A stretch of DNA of 64,000 nt from Aquila chrysaetos chrysaetos (Eukaryota > Chordata > Aves > Accipitriformes > Accipitridae), in contig NC_044018.1 in NCBI RefSeq assembly GCF_900496995.4, forward strand, positions 25,822,001 to 25,886,000, read 5' to 3'. Both the position numbers and the translations under genes were made by a program. The notes under the pieces are model-generated. The model saw only the letters and a list, made by a program, of their open reading frames with translations. It was not told where the DNA came from and searched no databases. Below are positions 1-12,469 of this stretch, in pieces (positions within the stretch are counted from its first letter, which is position 1; each line of letters starts with the position of its first letter).

Positions 1-787
1 ACAAAAAATGCTCGATCCACTTTATAATTTTCAATTCCTTCCTTCTGCTGTGGTTGGTCACTAGAAGCATTATAAACATTCTGCACTTGTATCTGTTATT
101 TAGCCAGATAGAATGTTTTATTGGGAAATTATCTCCCACACGAAAGTCAGTCCACTGGGCTCCCACGCAAGTTGTTAGTGTTCATTTAACCCAAATCATA
201 CTCGGTTCTTGATTGACTAATGCTGTCCCCAATATAATGTTTGATTATAATGCATCATTTGCATTTATGTTTTATCTTTTGAAGGAAAGTTCAGGCTTGC
301 TTTGTCCTGTTGTTAATTACAACAAATTCTGCCACGTTTAGGGATCTGAAAAGCTTGTCAGATGTTGGCCTTAAGGGCTAGTGTCCCTGAAGTTGGATGT
401 AATTTGCACATAATAAATTGCTTCAATAAAATTTTGTTTCTTAGCTTAATTACTAAGTCCTTTGGGAGTGAAGCTAATATGAAATTAAGGGTCATGGGAG
501 CACCACAAACCTTTAGAGGTTGTGGTGATAAAATCCAGCTGTTTCTTCTCAAAAACAAGCTCTCAGTATGTTGTTCTTATCCACTGGTGTTCTTACGTGA
601 TTGCAGTGACATTGTGCATCTAAAAAAAACCCAAAATTGGATTAGTTGTGTTAAACCATGACATGAATTGGATAATTAAAGACTAGTCAGATTCCCTGAC
701 TAGCTTGATTGCATGCATTATGATGTCATTTGCAGATGTCCTGGATGCCCAGGCTTTGGATAAAATGGCCTTGAATCAATGGGTGGG
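1..787. other. AGPAT5 intron, no exon seen
   Basis: AT-rich noncoding sequence upstream of the first recognisable AGPAT5 exon at 4479. Since that exon encodes the C-terminal part of the protein, this stretch is inferred to be intron. Short open frames here (for example around 362-661) have no family resemblance and no convincing splice context. Confidence 0.6.
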
Positions 788-1791
788 TGTCGTGGTTTAA
801 GCCCAGCCGGCAACAAAGCACCACGAGGCGGCTTGCTTATTCCTCCACCCACTGTGGGTTGAAGAGAAGAAAATACAAAGAAAAGCTTGTGGGTTGAGAC
901 AAGGACAGGGAGGGATCGCTCACCACTTATGGTCACGGTGAAAAGACAGGCTCAACTTGGGGAAGAAACAAAATCAATTTAATTTGCTATCAATCAAATC
1001 AAAACAAGGATACTGAGAAGTAAAACCAATCTTAGAACACCTTCCCCCCACCCCTCCCTCCTTCCCAGCTCAGCCCCATTCCCGGTTCTCTCTCCCTCCT
1101 CCCCCCGGCGGCGCAGGGGGACGGGGAATGGGGGTTGGGGTCAGTTCCTCACACCTTGTCTCTGCCGCTCCTTCCTCCTCAGCGGGAGGACTCCTCACTC
1201 GTCCCCTGCTCCACTGTGGGGTCCCTCCCACGGGAGACAGTCCTCCATGAACTTCTCAGGCATGCATCCTTTCTGTGGGCTGCAGTTCTTCACGAACTGC
1301 TCCAGCATGGGTCCCTTCCACGGGCTGCAGTCCTCCAGGCACAGCCTGCTCCAGCGCGGGCTTTCCCCTGGAGTCCCGGCCATCCTGGGGGGCATCCATC
1401 CCCCTGCTCCGGCGTGGGCTCCTCTCTCCCCGGGCTGCAGGTGGGCATCTGCTCCCCCGCTCCCCTCCGTGGGCTGGGGGGGGACAGCCTGCCGTCTGGT
1501 CTCCCCACGGGCTGCGGGGGCATCCCCTCCTCCCCCGCTCCTCCTCCCCTCCTTCCTCACTCCCCTCGTATCTGCACAGGGGTTCCTCTCCCATCCCGAT
1601 CCCCCCACTCACTGCAGGTTCCCCTTCTCAAGGCTGTTCTCCCAGAGGCGCTACCGCCGTCGCTGACGGGCTCGGCCTGGGCCAGCGGCGGGTCCGACTC
1701 GGAGCCGGGGAAGCTTCTGGCAGCTTCTCACAGGAGCCGGCCCTGCGGCCCCTCCCCTGCTACCAAAACCCCGCCACACAAACCCAAAACA
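788..1791 (-). mobile_element. solo LTR 1 of an avian endogenous retrovirus
   Basis: A block of about 1.0 kb that starts TGTCGTGGTTTAAGCCC and ends CACAAACCCAAAACA, so it has TG...CA termini. It is the reverse complement of the LTR at 11407-12372: both termini, the central GC-rich part with repeated 'gggctgcag' style units, and the AT-rich segment match. No retroviral internal region flanks it, so it is a solo LTR, probably left by LTR-LTR recombination. The flanks gtggg (783-787) and gcagg (1792-1796) agree at only three of five positions, so no clean target duplication remains. Strand is given relative to the copy at 11407; the true sense orientation was not settled. Long open frames inside (to 2019 on + and 1195-1839 on -) are by-products of the GC-rich repeats and not genes. 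The element lies in an AGPAT5 intron. Confidence 0.85.
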
Positions 1792-4478
1792 GCAGGAATC
1801 ATGACCCTCTCTAGGGGAGCACCTGCAGTTGCAGATCACACAGCCTTCAGCGAGGCTGTACTAAGTCTCAAACTGCAAGGGAGAGGAAGGCAGTGGAGAA
1901 GAGCATTGGGATTACAAAGGTGGGAAATTAAGATGAAGTTTTACGATCTTCACGTATGGGGACTCGGTTTAGACTGGTTGAAGAAGCCTGGTGTGGGAAG
2001 TAGTAAGAGTCGACCTTGATCGGAACTTGGGCATAAGGTAGAAAACCAGCAGCAACGCTCAGATATTTATGGAGGGTTTTTTGCTTTCTAAGCAGATGTG
2101 TAGAGTAGCTACATTTCAGCTTTGGTGGGAGAAGGTGTGTCTTTTGAAATACTTAGGTCTTATTCCTATTTTGTTAACTAGAGCTTATTATTGATAATGT
2201 ACTCTGTTGCTATCTTTAAATGACCAAATATCAAATTTTTTTCAAGTAGCATAACATTAGTTTTACAAATACCATATAACTGTTAATAATGCTATCTCAT
2301 CTAACTTAGAATTTTGCCTGGTTTATAATTTTCCTTGATAATTTATAACTGAGATTAGAAATAACATCAGGAAAGAGTTGTTTGTTCCTATACAGAATAA
2401 CCTATGTGCTGTGAAGCAAAAGAAACATATGCTATACAATGTGCAGAACGTTTCAAACATCTCTTAAAGCTAGATCTTCAGCCCCAGCTGAATATGCATA
2501 GCATAGATGCTTTTTATAGGAGTCTACTACAAAAAAGACCATATCATCTGGCTTTCAGGCATTTGTTTTCTAGATACGGTTTTGCATATTTTTAGAATGT
2601 TCGACTTAACAGGTAATGCCACTCAAAAAGAGGATTTGTACATCAGTGAATATTATAAGCATTTAAGACATGGATAATACATCTGTCATTTTAAAATATT
2701 AATAGTATGCTTTTAGGTGCTCATATAGTGAATGACCTTCATATAGTGGCCTGGATAGTATCCTCAGAGAAACAGTCCTGGAAAATTCTTTCTTCCCATT
2801 AAAAGCAAGAGGAAAAACCTGCTTTTGGATACGTGAACACTGATTTCTTTGTGGGTAGTAAAAGCATTACACATAAACCTGAAGATAACGTCTAAACGTA
2901 CCATCATTCTGAACTCCCAAGTACTTAACTTGCCTGCCATCTAATAGCTGTAGCTGGGAGACGGTTTTACCAGACACTTTTTAGCGACAGTTGTATTTGC
3001 TACTCCATGGCTAAAAGGTGGACTTGTTTCTGGTTAGAGCCCTCAGCCATTTCTTCCACTGATGGTGCGTGGGCCATGTTGCTTCCTTTACGCTGCAGTG
3101 CCATTCAGTGAAGGGGTCTCTTTGCCCAAGGACTAGACAAAACCGCACACAGCAACTTACAAATTTCTGCATCAAAATGCCATAAGACTTTACTGATCTC
3201 TTTATCTCTTCTTCTTCACTCGCCCTCTAAAAGCACACAAACACATTTGCATGAACAGGCTTTTAAAATTCTTTAAGGCAATTTCTAGCATATCATAAGG
3301 CTTGCTTTTACAACAAAGTCTTTAAAAATCAATAATCCTGTAAAGAAGAAAAACAAATAGAGGGATGTCTGCTTTGGCAGATAATAATAAAGATGTACAT
3401 GCAGTAACAATTATTTTGCACAGTCATTCCTCAAGATACCCTTAACAGTTATGGGTCAAAGTCTTATGTACATCTGCACTGCTGTCCAAAAAATGTCAAC
3501 AACCTGAAGGGACCACCCAGTCTGTGTTACATTTGTTGCCTGTCTGTATTGTAGGAAGGCACTTCTAGTCCCTTTTCCAAATAGGAAGATTGTCCAGATT
3601 TCTAAGGGCTTCCACCTTCACATCATGCATCTCTGTACAGGGATGCTATGGTTACTGCAATACCCTTTGCTACTGATAAGTGCAAATGATTACTAATACA
3701 CAAATACTGGTGGGTTTTTCATCCCATGTACAGTATTTTTACCACTTGTTAGTTGTAAGAAATCCCACACGGGTGTTTGAGTAATGGAGTTTTGTTTGTA
3801 ATTAACGCTTGCTAGCTAAATTTTTCTAGGGACAAATAGGGGAAATGGGGGAGGGGGATTGCAATAGGGCTGTCTAGAGCTTTGTAAGACAGAAGAAAAA
3901 TGAAGGGATGCAAAATGGAAAGCAGCATTTTGTTCTGAGTCTTTTGCCCTGTTATACTTTTTAATTATAGGTTATCATTTAAACTGAAGCCCAGTTCCTC
4001 CTGGAGATACTTTGGGAAATCACTGTCATTCTGGTTTTGTCATCCAGGAGCAAACAAAATTTACATTTCAAAAAGGACGAGCAAAGAGGATTACTAACCT
4101 TAATTAAAATTGCAGGCTGGATAACTTGATGACATCAAAGTTATTGCATCCCACACTACAGAATGAGTAGATTGTTGCTGAGGTAGAAGTGTAACATTTT
4201 CAAGCACAACATTTTACAGTTAGCAGGGTGCATTTTAGGACAATTTTTCCATGCTGCACGTGATAATGGGCCACCATTTCAAAAGTGTGTAGGCCAGATG
4301 GCTTCTAAGTTCAGTGAAGTGCTCAGGATCCGAACATGAAGAGGGGAGGCTTTTGAGAACTGAAGTTAGGCTTCCAAGGCACTTACACCTACAAGGTCAG
4401 ATTTTTGGTGTATTTTAGACAAATAAATGCCCGACGGTGTTTTTGTAACTCAGTCCTGTTGTTTTGCTCTCTTTTTAG
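1792..4478. other. AGPAT5 intron, no gene seen
   Basis: Ordinary AT-rich intronic sequence up to the acceptor ctctttttag at 4478. A 63-codon frame at 2404-2595 does not resemble any AGPAT5 segment and has no supporting splice sites. No recognisable repeat. Confidence 0.6.
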
Positions 4479-4602
4479 AGTTTCTTTGCAAGGAATGCCC
4501 AAGAGTTCATATTTTCATTGATCGAATTGAACTGAAGGACATTCCAGAAGAGCAGATGTATATGAGAAGGTGGCTTCATGAACGTTTTGAAATAAAGGAT
4601 AA
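4479..4602 (+). CDS. AGPAT5: AGPAT5 penultimate coding exon
   Basis: Encodes 1-acyl-sn-glycerol-3-phosphate acyltransferase epsilon, a membrane enzyme of ER and mitochondria that acylates lysophosphatidic acid to phosphatidic acid. The exon follows acceptor ctctttttag and ends at donor AA|GTGAGT. It starts with two bases of a Glu codon and translates through FLCKECPRVHIFIDRIELK and then EEQMYMRRWLHERFEIKD. From memory this matches the vertebrate AGPAT5 C-terminal cytosolic part (human ...KECPKIHIHIDRIDKKDVPEE...) at most positions. The catalytic HX4D motif belongs to earlier exons that are outside the window. The exon leaves two bases (AA) of a Lys codon that is completed by the next exon at 5985, so the phases agree. 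Identification is firm; exact splice sites are read from consensus only. Confidence 0.96.
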
Positions 4603-5984
4603 GTGAGTAGCACTATGCAGAACTTTCTGTTTCAAGAAGCTGTCTTACTTCTTTTATATTAACAGATATACCCATGATTTCTGTGTTACCAGCAGTGCAA
4701 GCTGTAGGGCTCTCTGAAGAGAGCTGGTGTTGGTAATCCTGTGCATATTTTGTATAATAACCTTGTGGTTAAACCTTTTGCTCAGGAGGTTGGGATTCCT
4801 GGGTTTTAGACCTTCTTTAGACTAAAGAGCTGCGCGTCCATGTTCCAGGCAAGACTCATATTCATCTGAATACCTTCCATTTATCTTCTTGTAGCTGTCA
4901 TGCGCAGCCAGGACTATAAGATGCCCGCGGTAGGCAAGCCAGCAAAAAGCAGTTTGATTCTAGCCTCATAATCAGTGTTAGGTTAGAGTTAGAAAGGGGC
5001 AGGTCTTGATCTAATCTCTTCTGCCAAAATTGTTTATGTATCTTCCATCAGACAGCGATTGGATAAAAACAGGCGTAACCCCAAGATCCCTACCTTCACT
5101 TGGGAAATTAGGTGAAGTAGGAGTTTCACCTGTCCATCTTTGAATCGTGGCAGAACTAAAGTGCCTGGCGCCCTCCAGCATCTCCAGATAAGGTCACTAG
5201 TGAGCATATGCAACAGATCCTGGGGCCCTTGTGCTCCGGAAGGACTTTGTGCCTAGATGTGGCACATTTTATAGACAAGAAACTGATACATAAAATAAAA
5301 GGCTGTCCAGTGTCCCTTAAGTAGTCTTCTAGTGAAGACCAGCACAACTGAACCCTGATATCTATGTCTCATTGTAGACTCCTGTTGACTGGAACATCTT
5401 TCCTGAGACTAAAGCAGTCTGTCAGGTCAATAGAGATACTTAAAAGCCCAGAATATTCAAATCCATTTATTAATGGTTTTGAAAAATAGGAGGAAAAAAG
5501 TTACTACTACACCAGTGTTGTAGCATTTTACACTTGCATGTTTGGCTTCCAAAATACTTAGTGTCTTGTGAGCCCTCGTTATTTATTAGTTTATTTTATG
5601 AAGATACTTTTTCCCCCTCCTTTGGTGTTCAATGATTAACTGTGTGCTATTTTGTCGTATGATATTGGCAAGTACTCTGGGCTTATCTGCTAAATGCTGT
5701 ATGAAAAAGATTCTTTTCAATTTTTATATTCAGTGTTAAAATTGGTCCCCAAAGAAAATCTGCTTACAAGGATTCAGGTTGAGTCCTCTGACATGCAACG
5801 TTACTTTGAATGCATCATATTCTTACAGCATAGTGATTGCTTAAACTTTTTACAGTTGAGCTGCTACATATTGTGAAACCATTTGTTAAATCATGTGTTT
5901 AGAAGCAGTTATTGGATGAAAGTAAGTTGCTTAAAACTTCTTACGCTATTGTATAACTGACCATCTTCTTTCGTCTGCTTGTAG
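4603..5984. other. last AGPAT5 intron
   Basis: Intron of about 1.4 kb between the last two coding exons, beginning GTGAGT and ending cgtctgcttgtag. No repeat or other gene recognised; short open frames at 5156-5347 (-) and 5694-5876 (+) have no support. Confidence 0.85.
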
Positions 5985-6210
5985 GTTACTAATAGAGTTT
6001 TATGATGCGAAGGATTCTAAAAGAAGAAATAAGTTCCCTGGGAAAAGTGTTCATTCCAAACTAAGCCTCAAGAAAACTTTGCCATCTTTGCTGTTTTTAG
6101 GTGGCCTGACTGCTAGTATGCTTCTGACAGAATCTGGAAGGAAACTTTATGTAAAAACATGGATATATGGGACTTTAATTGGCTGCCTGTGGGTTAGCAT
6201 TAAACCATAA
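5985..6210 (+). CDS. AGPAT5: AGPAT5 terminal coding exon with stop
   Basis: Completes the Lys codon from 4602 and reads LLIEFYDAKDSKRRNKFPGK, then KLSLKKTLPSLLFLGGLTAS, then RKLYVKTWIYGTLIGCLWVS and IKP before TAA at 6208-6210. This is the C-terminus of AGPAT5: a basic segment followed by two hydrophobic helices that anchor the end of the protein (family knowledge; human ends ...GCLWVTIKA). It gives 75 codons including the stop, as expected for the family. There is no frameshift or premature stop, so the locus appears functional. The 3' untranslated region begins at 6211, with a polyadenylation signal about 90 bases later. Confidence 0.97.
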
Positions 6211-6299
6211 GCAGATGTTAGTCTCCAATCAGTGAAATGTGCGGTCTTTTCTTGCACATTGCACCAAACTTTTTCCTGACTTTATAGTAAACAAGTGTA

Positions 6300-6305
6300 A
6301 ATAAA
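6300..6305 (+). promoter_or_regulatory. AGPAT5: AGPAT5 polyadenylation signal
   Basis: AATAAA 90 bases after the AGPAT5 stop codon. It is the first canonical signal in the 3' UTR. Another aaaataaat lies near 6375, so alternative ends are possible. Confidence 0.6.
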
Positions 6306-6320
6306 GCCTTATTGATCGAA

Positions 6321-9300
6321 CATTGGAAATAATAGAATTTGTGACTTAAGCCTCTGTGTGGTTGGTCTGGGGAAAATAAATGTAGATTTTCAAATTTACT
6401 ACTGATTTTTGCTGGAATAATGACAGATAAACCGAGTCATATGATAAATTGCTTTCCCCATGAACTAACATCCATCTCTATCTGCAGATTCAATGAAGTA
6501 TGAGTTATGCATAAGGGTGTCTTAAATGGACCTGTGAATGTATTTACAGAGATTAATTTAGGGTATATATTTATTCTTCTGATATTCATGTTGAATTTTC
6601 GTTACTCTTTGGTGCATTGCAGCAGCTCAGTTGCATCTATCCCAGCTGTATCGCAACTAAAATCAAAACTTTTTTCTTTTTATTTTTGGATTTTGCTTTT
6701 CAGTTTTAGCTAAATACTGTGTTCTTTAAAAGGGACTATGTAAGCTGGCAAATCATGAGATGTCACCTGAAGCAGAATAAAAAGTTCCTGAGAACTACGG
6801 TTCATGGGGAAGAAGCTCTGTTTATCTAGTGCATGATTTTTTATTATATTGCAGTATTAGCTGATTATTTTACATATGCAAAACATTAAATTTTACTGAG
6901 CAAACAGCTTATTTTGCGCACCCTGTATTTGTGCATAAAAGGAATGTATGCAGTATAATGAAATGTTAAGTTTTTGTTTCTGGCCTAACCAGAGCGTAGC
7001 CTACCTTGTGTCTGCGTTATCCCTAGCGCCTCGAGAGTTTCAGCTGAGCTCACAGACCTTTCATGTGTACGTGCCATAAGTAGAAGTTCCCTGTTACCTC
7101 ACGATTTTCTGGAAGCAAACTCTGTCGTTTGGGTAATGCACAGAATTACTGTAACTTCAGGAGCGTAAGGGTATGGTAACGAGGAACCTTCAGATGTTCC
7201 TGCTAAATCCGAAGCATGTGCCTTTTCCTACTAATCTGATCTAGCCTGATGTTTCATAATCTGGCAGTCACCTCCGTGCTGTAACATCACACTAGATTCT
7301 CAAATCATTCTAGGCAATGCAGACTGCAGTTGGATTGAAGTTACGGGGTTGATGTACACGATTTCCACAATAGACTAGTAGTGAAAGAAATGCATATCCT
7401 ATCAGTATTTCACCTGCTTGAAAATATACTTCAAAAAGCAAAATCAACAAACCCTTACTACCACAAAGTCTGCAGTTCCCATGGCTGGTATTTTTGTTGG
7501 GGAAATGCTGTTTCCTGATATCAAGGGAATACTCTGTATGTACAGCGATGGGGTAGGAAAGAGGATGTATTTTATCTTCCATTAGGGAACTGGACTCCCT
7601 GTATCAAAATGAAAGAACTGGAGAATATTTTTATATCACACTTGCAAGCTTTAAATGTGCATCTCTCTCTAGCTTCAGTACGATTTGTCTTGCATTAGAG
7701 TCCATTGTGAGTTAAATGTCTCTTAAGGTTATAAGTCAGTTTTTCAGATTCCACCATTGTCAGTTAATTAAAGATACTGCTTTTACTGTGTGGTGTTTTT
7801 TTTACAGAATTTTATAGAGTAATTACAGTTCCACCTTAAAATCATTCAGTATAACTTTCAGTTTGCAGTTCTGTGTCCTTCCATAATGGATTTTGTCACC
7901 AGAGTTATTTATATCGGTGATTGATTCAGGATATGTTGATGAACCATTTTAAAAACAATGACTGGGAACAATGTTGAAAAACAGTATTGTTATGAGGCTG
8001 TGAAACCAGGAAAAAAAAAAGCCATTTTATGTAACAGCCAAATGTGCTCACATGTAGTTCTTCCTATTCTCAGCTGACTGTTTCCAGTGGGTATAACCAG
8101 AAGGCAGTGTTGCTATGTTAGTGTGATTTTTCAATCATGGAATGAAATTTTACTCTGACATGACTAAATTTCTTTGTAACAGCTAAGAATAACATTTAAT
8201 TATACATCAAAAATAAATGCAAACTGCTTAATTCATTTGTAGAAAAATAACTGCTGTTTTGGAGATCTTAATTACCACGAAATACTGGATCTCTCTTGCT
8301 GTTTAAGTGCCAGGAATATAATTGACGCAGTGCAACAAACAAACAGGATGTTTATTTTGAACCTTACTCTCTATGTTAATCTTAATTATTTTTTTCTTGC
8401 CATTAATTTATAAAGTTTTGAAACTGTAATTTGCTGATGTATTTGGCGTTGGGAGTATCACATGCTATTTCTAAATATGCACTGATATTAACTTGAAATA
8501 TTTCCTCATTAAAATACGAAGAGCCAATGCTCATTCAACTTTTCTGTCCTGTCCACTTGTTCAATTTTTTCTGCACTTTTATGTTTGTAACTTGGTTAAC
8601 AGGAACTGCTTACAAAAAGGCTACACATGTCGTTTTAAGTCCTTGATGGAAGGATTTCTGTGAGAAGCAGTCAGTGAAAAGAAAACAACTTTGTGGGTTT
8701 TTTCCGTGCAGCTAAAAAATGTGTTAGAATCGATTTGTGCTTGTTCCAACACAACACACCGCCAGGTCGGTTGGATTGCAATAGCTTTTCACCCATGAAC
8801 ACCTGCACCACTTGTTGCGTGTTAATAATGTTCATTAATGTGCAGTACCACAGTTCTGGCCAAGAATCGGGCTCCGTGGCAATAGGCCTTGCACAGACAA
8901 CGCTGGCAGAGAGTGTGGACAGGCCCAGGGGGTGGGAAGAGGTATTGCAAACAAACACATGAAGTATATCTCGGTAGCAAATGCCACCTAAGTTGTAGTA
9001 ATGTGTTAAACCTGAGAGGGACCTGCACCTTCAAAAACTTATTTTTCCAGCTGTATCAGTGCCTCTGGTCATAGCGACCTCCCTCCACACAAGTAGTGCT
9101 CTGTTCATATGCATAAACTATATGTAACTTTTTATAGTTGGCAACACCAGTATTATGTGCTAGTTGCACAAAGTTCTTCTTGTGTTTACTTTTGTAGAAG
9201 GAATTGGGCTAGTAAGGAAGCATTAACTTAAATAATGGAGAACACAAAAAGTGAAGTGGGACAGAAAACTAAAGCACTGAGTGATGCTACAGTGAAGAAA

Positions 9301-11406
9301 TGACTGAGCAGGACATGTGAGGGGCTCCAGCCTGCTGCAGTCTTTTGCGAACTCCTCTGAAGCATTTTCTTGGCGTAATACTCGTTTTTTCTCCTTTCAG
9401 TAGAACATAGCATACCTGTAAAACTTTTTTTAGTACTTAAAAATTTTGCCCTGATTATTTTGGCATTTTAGCATGCATAGAATATATATACTCACTTTGG
9501 GGGAGAGAGCGGTAACTATTTCAGGTTTGGATACTGCAGGGGACGAGGAGCAGGTTAGGGATTTTTGGCTTAGCGTTAAAAATGAAAAAAGAGACTTCTC
9601 CCCCCACCAGCTCCAAATAAAAAGCACTTTTAATGGCAGACATTTCAACCACACCCAGAAAGGCAATAGAAAACCAGTTAATAGGGTCAAGATCTTGGCA
9701 CCTGCTCTATAAAGGCTTTTCCTTTATAAATATGGAAACCAGTCTGGTGCTAACCTGCAGTTCTAGGAAACTTTTTAGCAGAGTGGCTCTGATGACAGCA
9801 CTCGAAGTGAACACGGTGGGCCTTCTCTTGTCCTCATTTTCATGTTCTAGCCTGTCTCATCAGTTTGGAGCTCTCTGGTCCCAATGAAGCGTGTTGCACA
9901 ATTTGCTAAGCACAAGACAAAAAAAAAAAAGAAGTTTGCATAATGGCAAAAGTCGCACAAGTGAAACAAAACACAGAGCAAGTCCAGAGAAGGAAAAGCA
10001 GCGATAATCCAATAAAAAAAAAAAATTAGAAACATCACCTCCAGTCAGGCACGGCCACATCTGATAGATTCCAGGGAAGATTTGATTTCCGTGCGGGGAC
10101 CAATTTCCCTGTCGTCATGGTGAGTATTTCTCCTACTTCTCCTCTTTCAGTCCCAGATCTGCAGCCCTACCCTGGACTGACTGGTCTGTTATTTTCCTAA
10201 CAAGGAGTCCCTCATCACTTTTCAGACTGATGTGAATCTCGGGTTTCCTCCATTCTCCTCCTGGACCCAAAGAATTTCCCTATTTGTATTCAGCCTGATA
10301 AACTGCTGACGGACCACTGACGCCCACCTCCTTCAAGCTACGTTCTCCTCTTGAGGGCTGGCATTTGGTGGGCAAATGCCGGTGGAGAGGCTGGGGTCTG
10401 TTACTGGTGGGCTGGAAGGAGATGTTGCTGTTGAGAGAGAGGTTCTTGGTAATTCTGTATTGGACATCCGAGACGGATCTCCCTCCCACCTCTGCCGGAG
10501 CGTGCTCTTCCACTGAGGGACAGTTTGCATGGCCATAAGTAAACATGAAGACTAGGCGCTACCCTGAAAAACAATGACTTGTTCCTGGGTCTTATTTGTA
10601 ATGTGAAAACTTCATTAGTTTTGCTTGTACAAACTATTTCGCAGCCATTCCGGCTCCCTTTCATCTTGTGTGGGAACTCAGTTTTCGAAGGACGTTTTGA
10701 TGCCTCTGTTTGTGTTCCCTGCGTGACTAATTCAAACCAGAACCATTTCAACCTGTTTGCCGGCTTGGCCCAGAGATACTCCAGAGGATGCAGACGTTTA
10801 AGGGCAGAAGTTGCTGTCAGTCCTCTGGCTGTGCAGTGCCAGACGGAGCCGCTGGTCGGAGCTGCCAGGCTCCCCACAAAGCCTCTGCAGTAAACGACCC
10901 CTCAAATCCCAGTCCCACCACCATGGACTGAGACAGGCATCACCGTAGTACGAAGGGTTTCAGAGAAAGGTTGGTCCTAAAACCAGCTTGGGTTGTTTGT
11001 AAAGTATCCAGGAGCTGGTAGATACATCCTGGACCCTCCAGAGAGTCCCTCCGAAAGGCGGGCTGGGGCTCATTGGTGCTTTGAAGCACGGACGGACAAC
11101 GAGTTGGAGGGTGATGCCCTACTTCAGGGCAGCAAAGCTCAGTCACCGGAACGGGAAGTAGGAGATACGGTCTCAACATCTCTTGGCCTGAGGAAGACCA
11201 GAGCTACAGTATTTTCCCCACCACCCCATGTCCTCAGGGAGGTGTGCCAGTGCTCTTTTCACTCATTCGGATGCTCTGGCAAAGGTCAGAAAAGATTTCA
11301 AGATTCGTAGGGCCAGCGTGACTGTAACTGGTGCCGAAGGCTGGGTACGTGGATGTCTGCATTCAGCTTCAGCCCTGGGGCATTTCGGCACCCAAAATTT
11401 AACTGC
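6321..11406. other. intergenic region downstream of AGPAT5
   Basis: About 5 kb of AT-rich sequence that becomes more GC-rich from about 10.1 kb. No exon of a known gene, RNA gene or recognisable repeat family was found. Overlapping open frames at 10280-10893 on both strands (longest 158 codons on -) lack splice or family support. Longer AGPAT5 3' UTR isoforms could extend into the first part. Confidence 0.5.
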
Positions 11407-12372
11407 TGTCTTGGGTTTGTGTGGCAGGGTTTTGGTAGCGGGGAGGGGCCGCAGGGCCGGCTCCTGTGAGAAGCTGCCAGAAGCTTCCCCGGCTCCGAGT
11501 CGGACCCGCCGCTGGCCCAGGCCGAGCCCGTCAGCGACGGCGGTAGCGCCTCTGGGAGAACAGATTTAAGAAGGGGAACCTGCAGTGAGTGAGGAGATCA
11601 GAATGTGAGAGGAACCCCTGTGCAGATACGAGGGGAGTGAGGAAGGAGGGGAGGAGGAGCGGGGGAGGAGGGGATGCCCCCGCAGCCCGTGGGGAGACCA
11701 GACGGCAGGCTGTCCCCCCCCAGCCCACGGAGGGGAGCGGGGGAGCGGAGGCCCCCCAAGATGGCCAGGACTCCAGGGGAAAGCCCGCGCTGGAGCAGGC
11801 TGTGCCTGGAGGACTGCAGCCCGTGGGAAGGACTCATGTTAGAGAAGTTTGTGAAGGACTGTCTGCTGTGGGAGGGACCCCGCGGTGGAGCAGGGGACGA
11901 GTGAGGAGTCCTCCCCTGAGGAGGAAGGAGCGGCAGAGACAAGGTGTGAGGAACTGACCCCAACCCCCATTCCCCGTCCCCCTGCGCCGCCGGGGGGAGG
12001 AGGGAGAGAGAACAGGGAGTGGGGTTGAACTGGGAAGGAGGGAGGGGTGGGGGGAAGGGGTTTTAAGATTTGGGTTTACTTCTTAGTATTTAATTGGTAG
12101 TAAATTGGTATTAACAATTGGTAGTAATTGGTATTTAATTGGTAAATTCTCTGATTTAATTGGTAGTAAATTAAATTGATTTTGTTTCTTCCCCAAGTTG
12201 AGCCTGTCTTTTGCCCATGACCATAAGTGGTGAGTGATCCCTCCCTGTCCTTGTCTTGACCCACGAGCCTTTCTTTATAATATTTTCTCCTCCTCATCCC
12301 ACCGGGGCCAGGGGGAGGAGTGCGCGAGCGGCTTCGTGGTGCTTTGTTACCGGCTGGAGTTAAACCACAACA
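11407..12372 (+). mobile_element. solo LTR 2 of the same avian ERV family
   Basis: A 966-bp element starting TGTCTTGGGTTTGTG and ending TTAAACCACAACA, flanked on both sides by the perfect 5-bp target duplication ACTGC (11402-11406 and 12373-12377). It is the inverted counterpart of the LTR at 788-1791. A 5-bp duplication fits ERVL-like or some class I integrases and not the 6 bp typical of class II. No gag, pol or env sequence lies next to it, so this is a solo LTR. Compared with copy 1 it lacks part of the GC-rich repeated block and carries a longer AT-rich repeat at 12076-12175. Open frames inside (11531-11963) mirror those in copy 1 and are not genes. Confidence 0.92.
12076..12175. repeat. 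AT-rich 'attggta' degenerate tandem repeat in LTR 2
   Basis: About ten loosely repeated attggta / taattggtag motifs inside the LTR. The matching part of LTR 1 (about 970-1020) is shorter and not clearly repeated, so this segment probably expanded by replication slippage after insertion. Confidence 0.7.
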
Positions 12373-12469
12373 ACTGCCCTAGGGACAGGTGGAACCAGAG
12401 ATGGCCCCGGGAGCTCACACCAGTGTGCAGGCAGCTGTAGCCTCCGGGTTGTTGTTACAAAATGAGTAA

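Noticed and set aside
1135-2019. 294-codon open frame on the plus strand
   Set aside because: It lies almost entirely in solo LTR 1; the same frames recur in the inverted LTR 2, and several frames are open at once.
10280-10893. 158-codon minus and 104-codon plus open frames overlapping each other
   Set aside because: Neither shows domain-like text, splice context or a family match.
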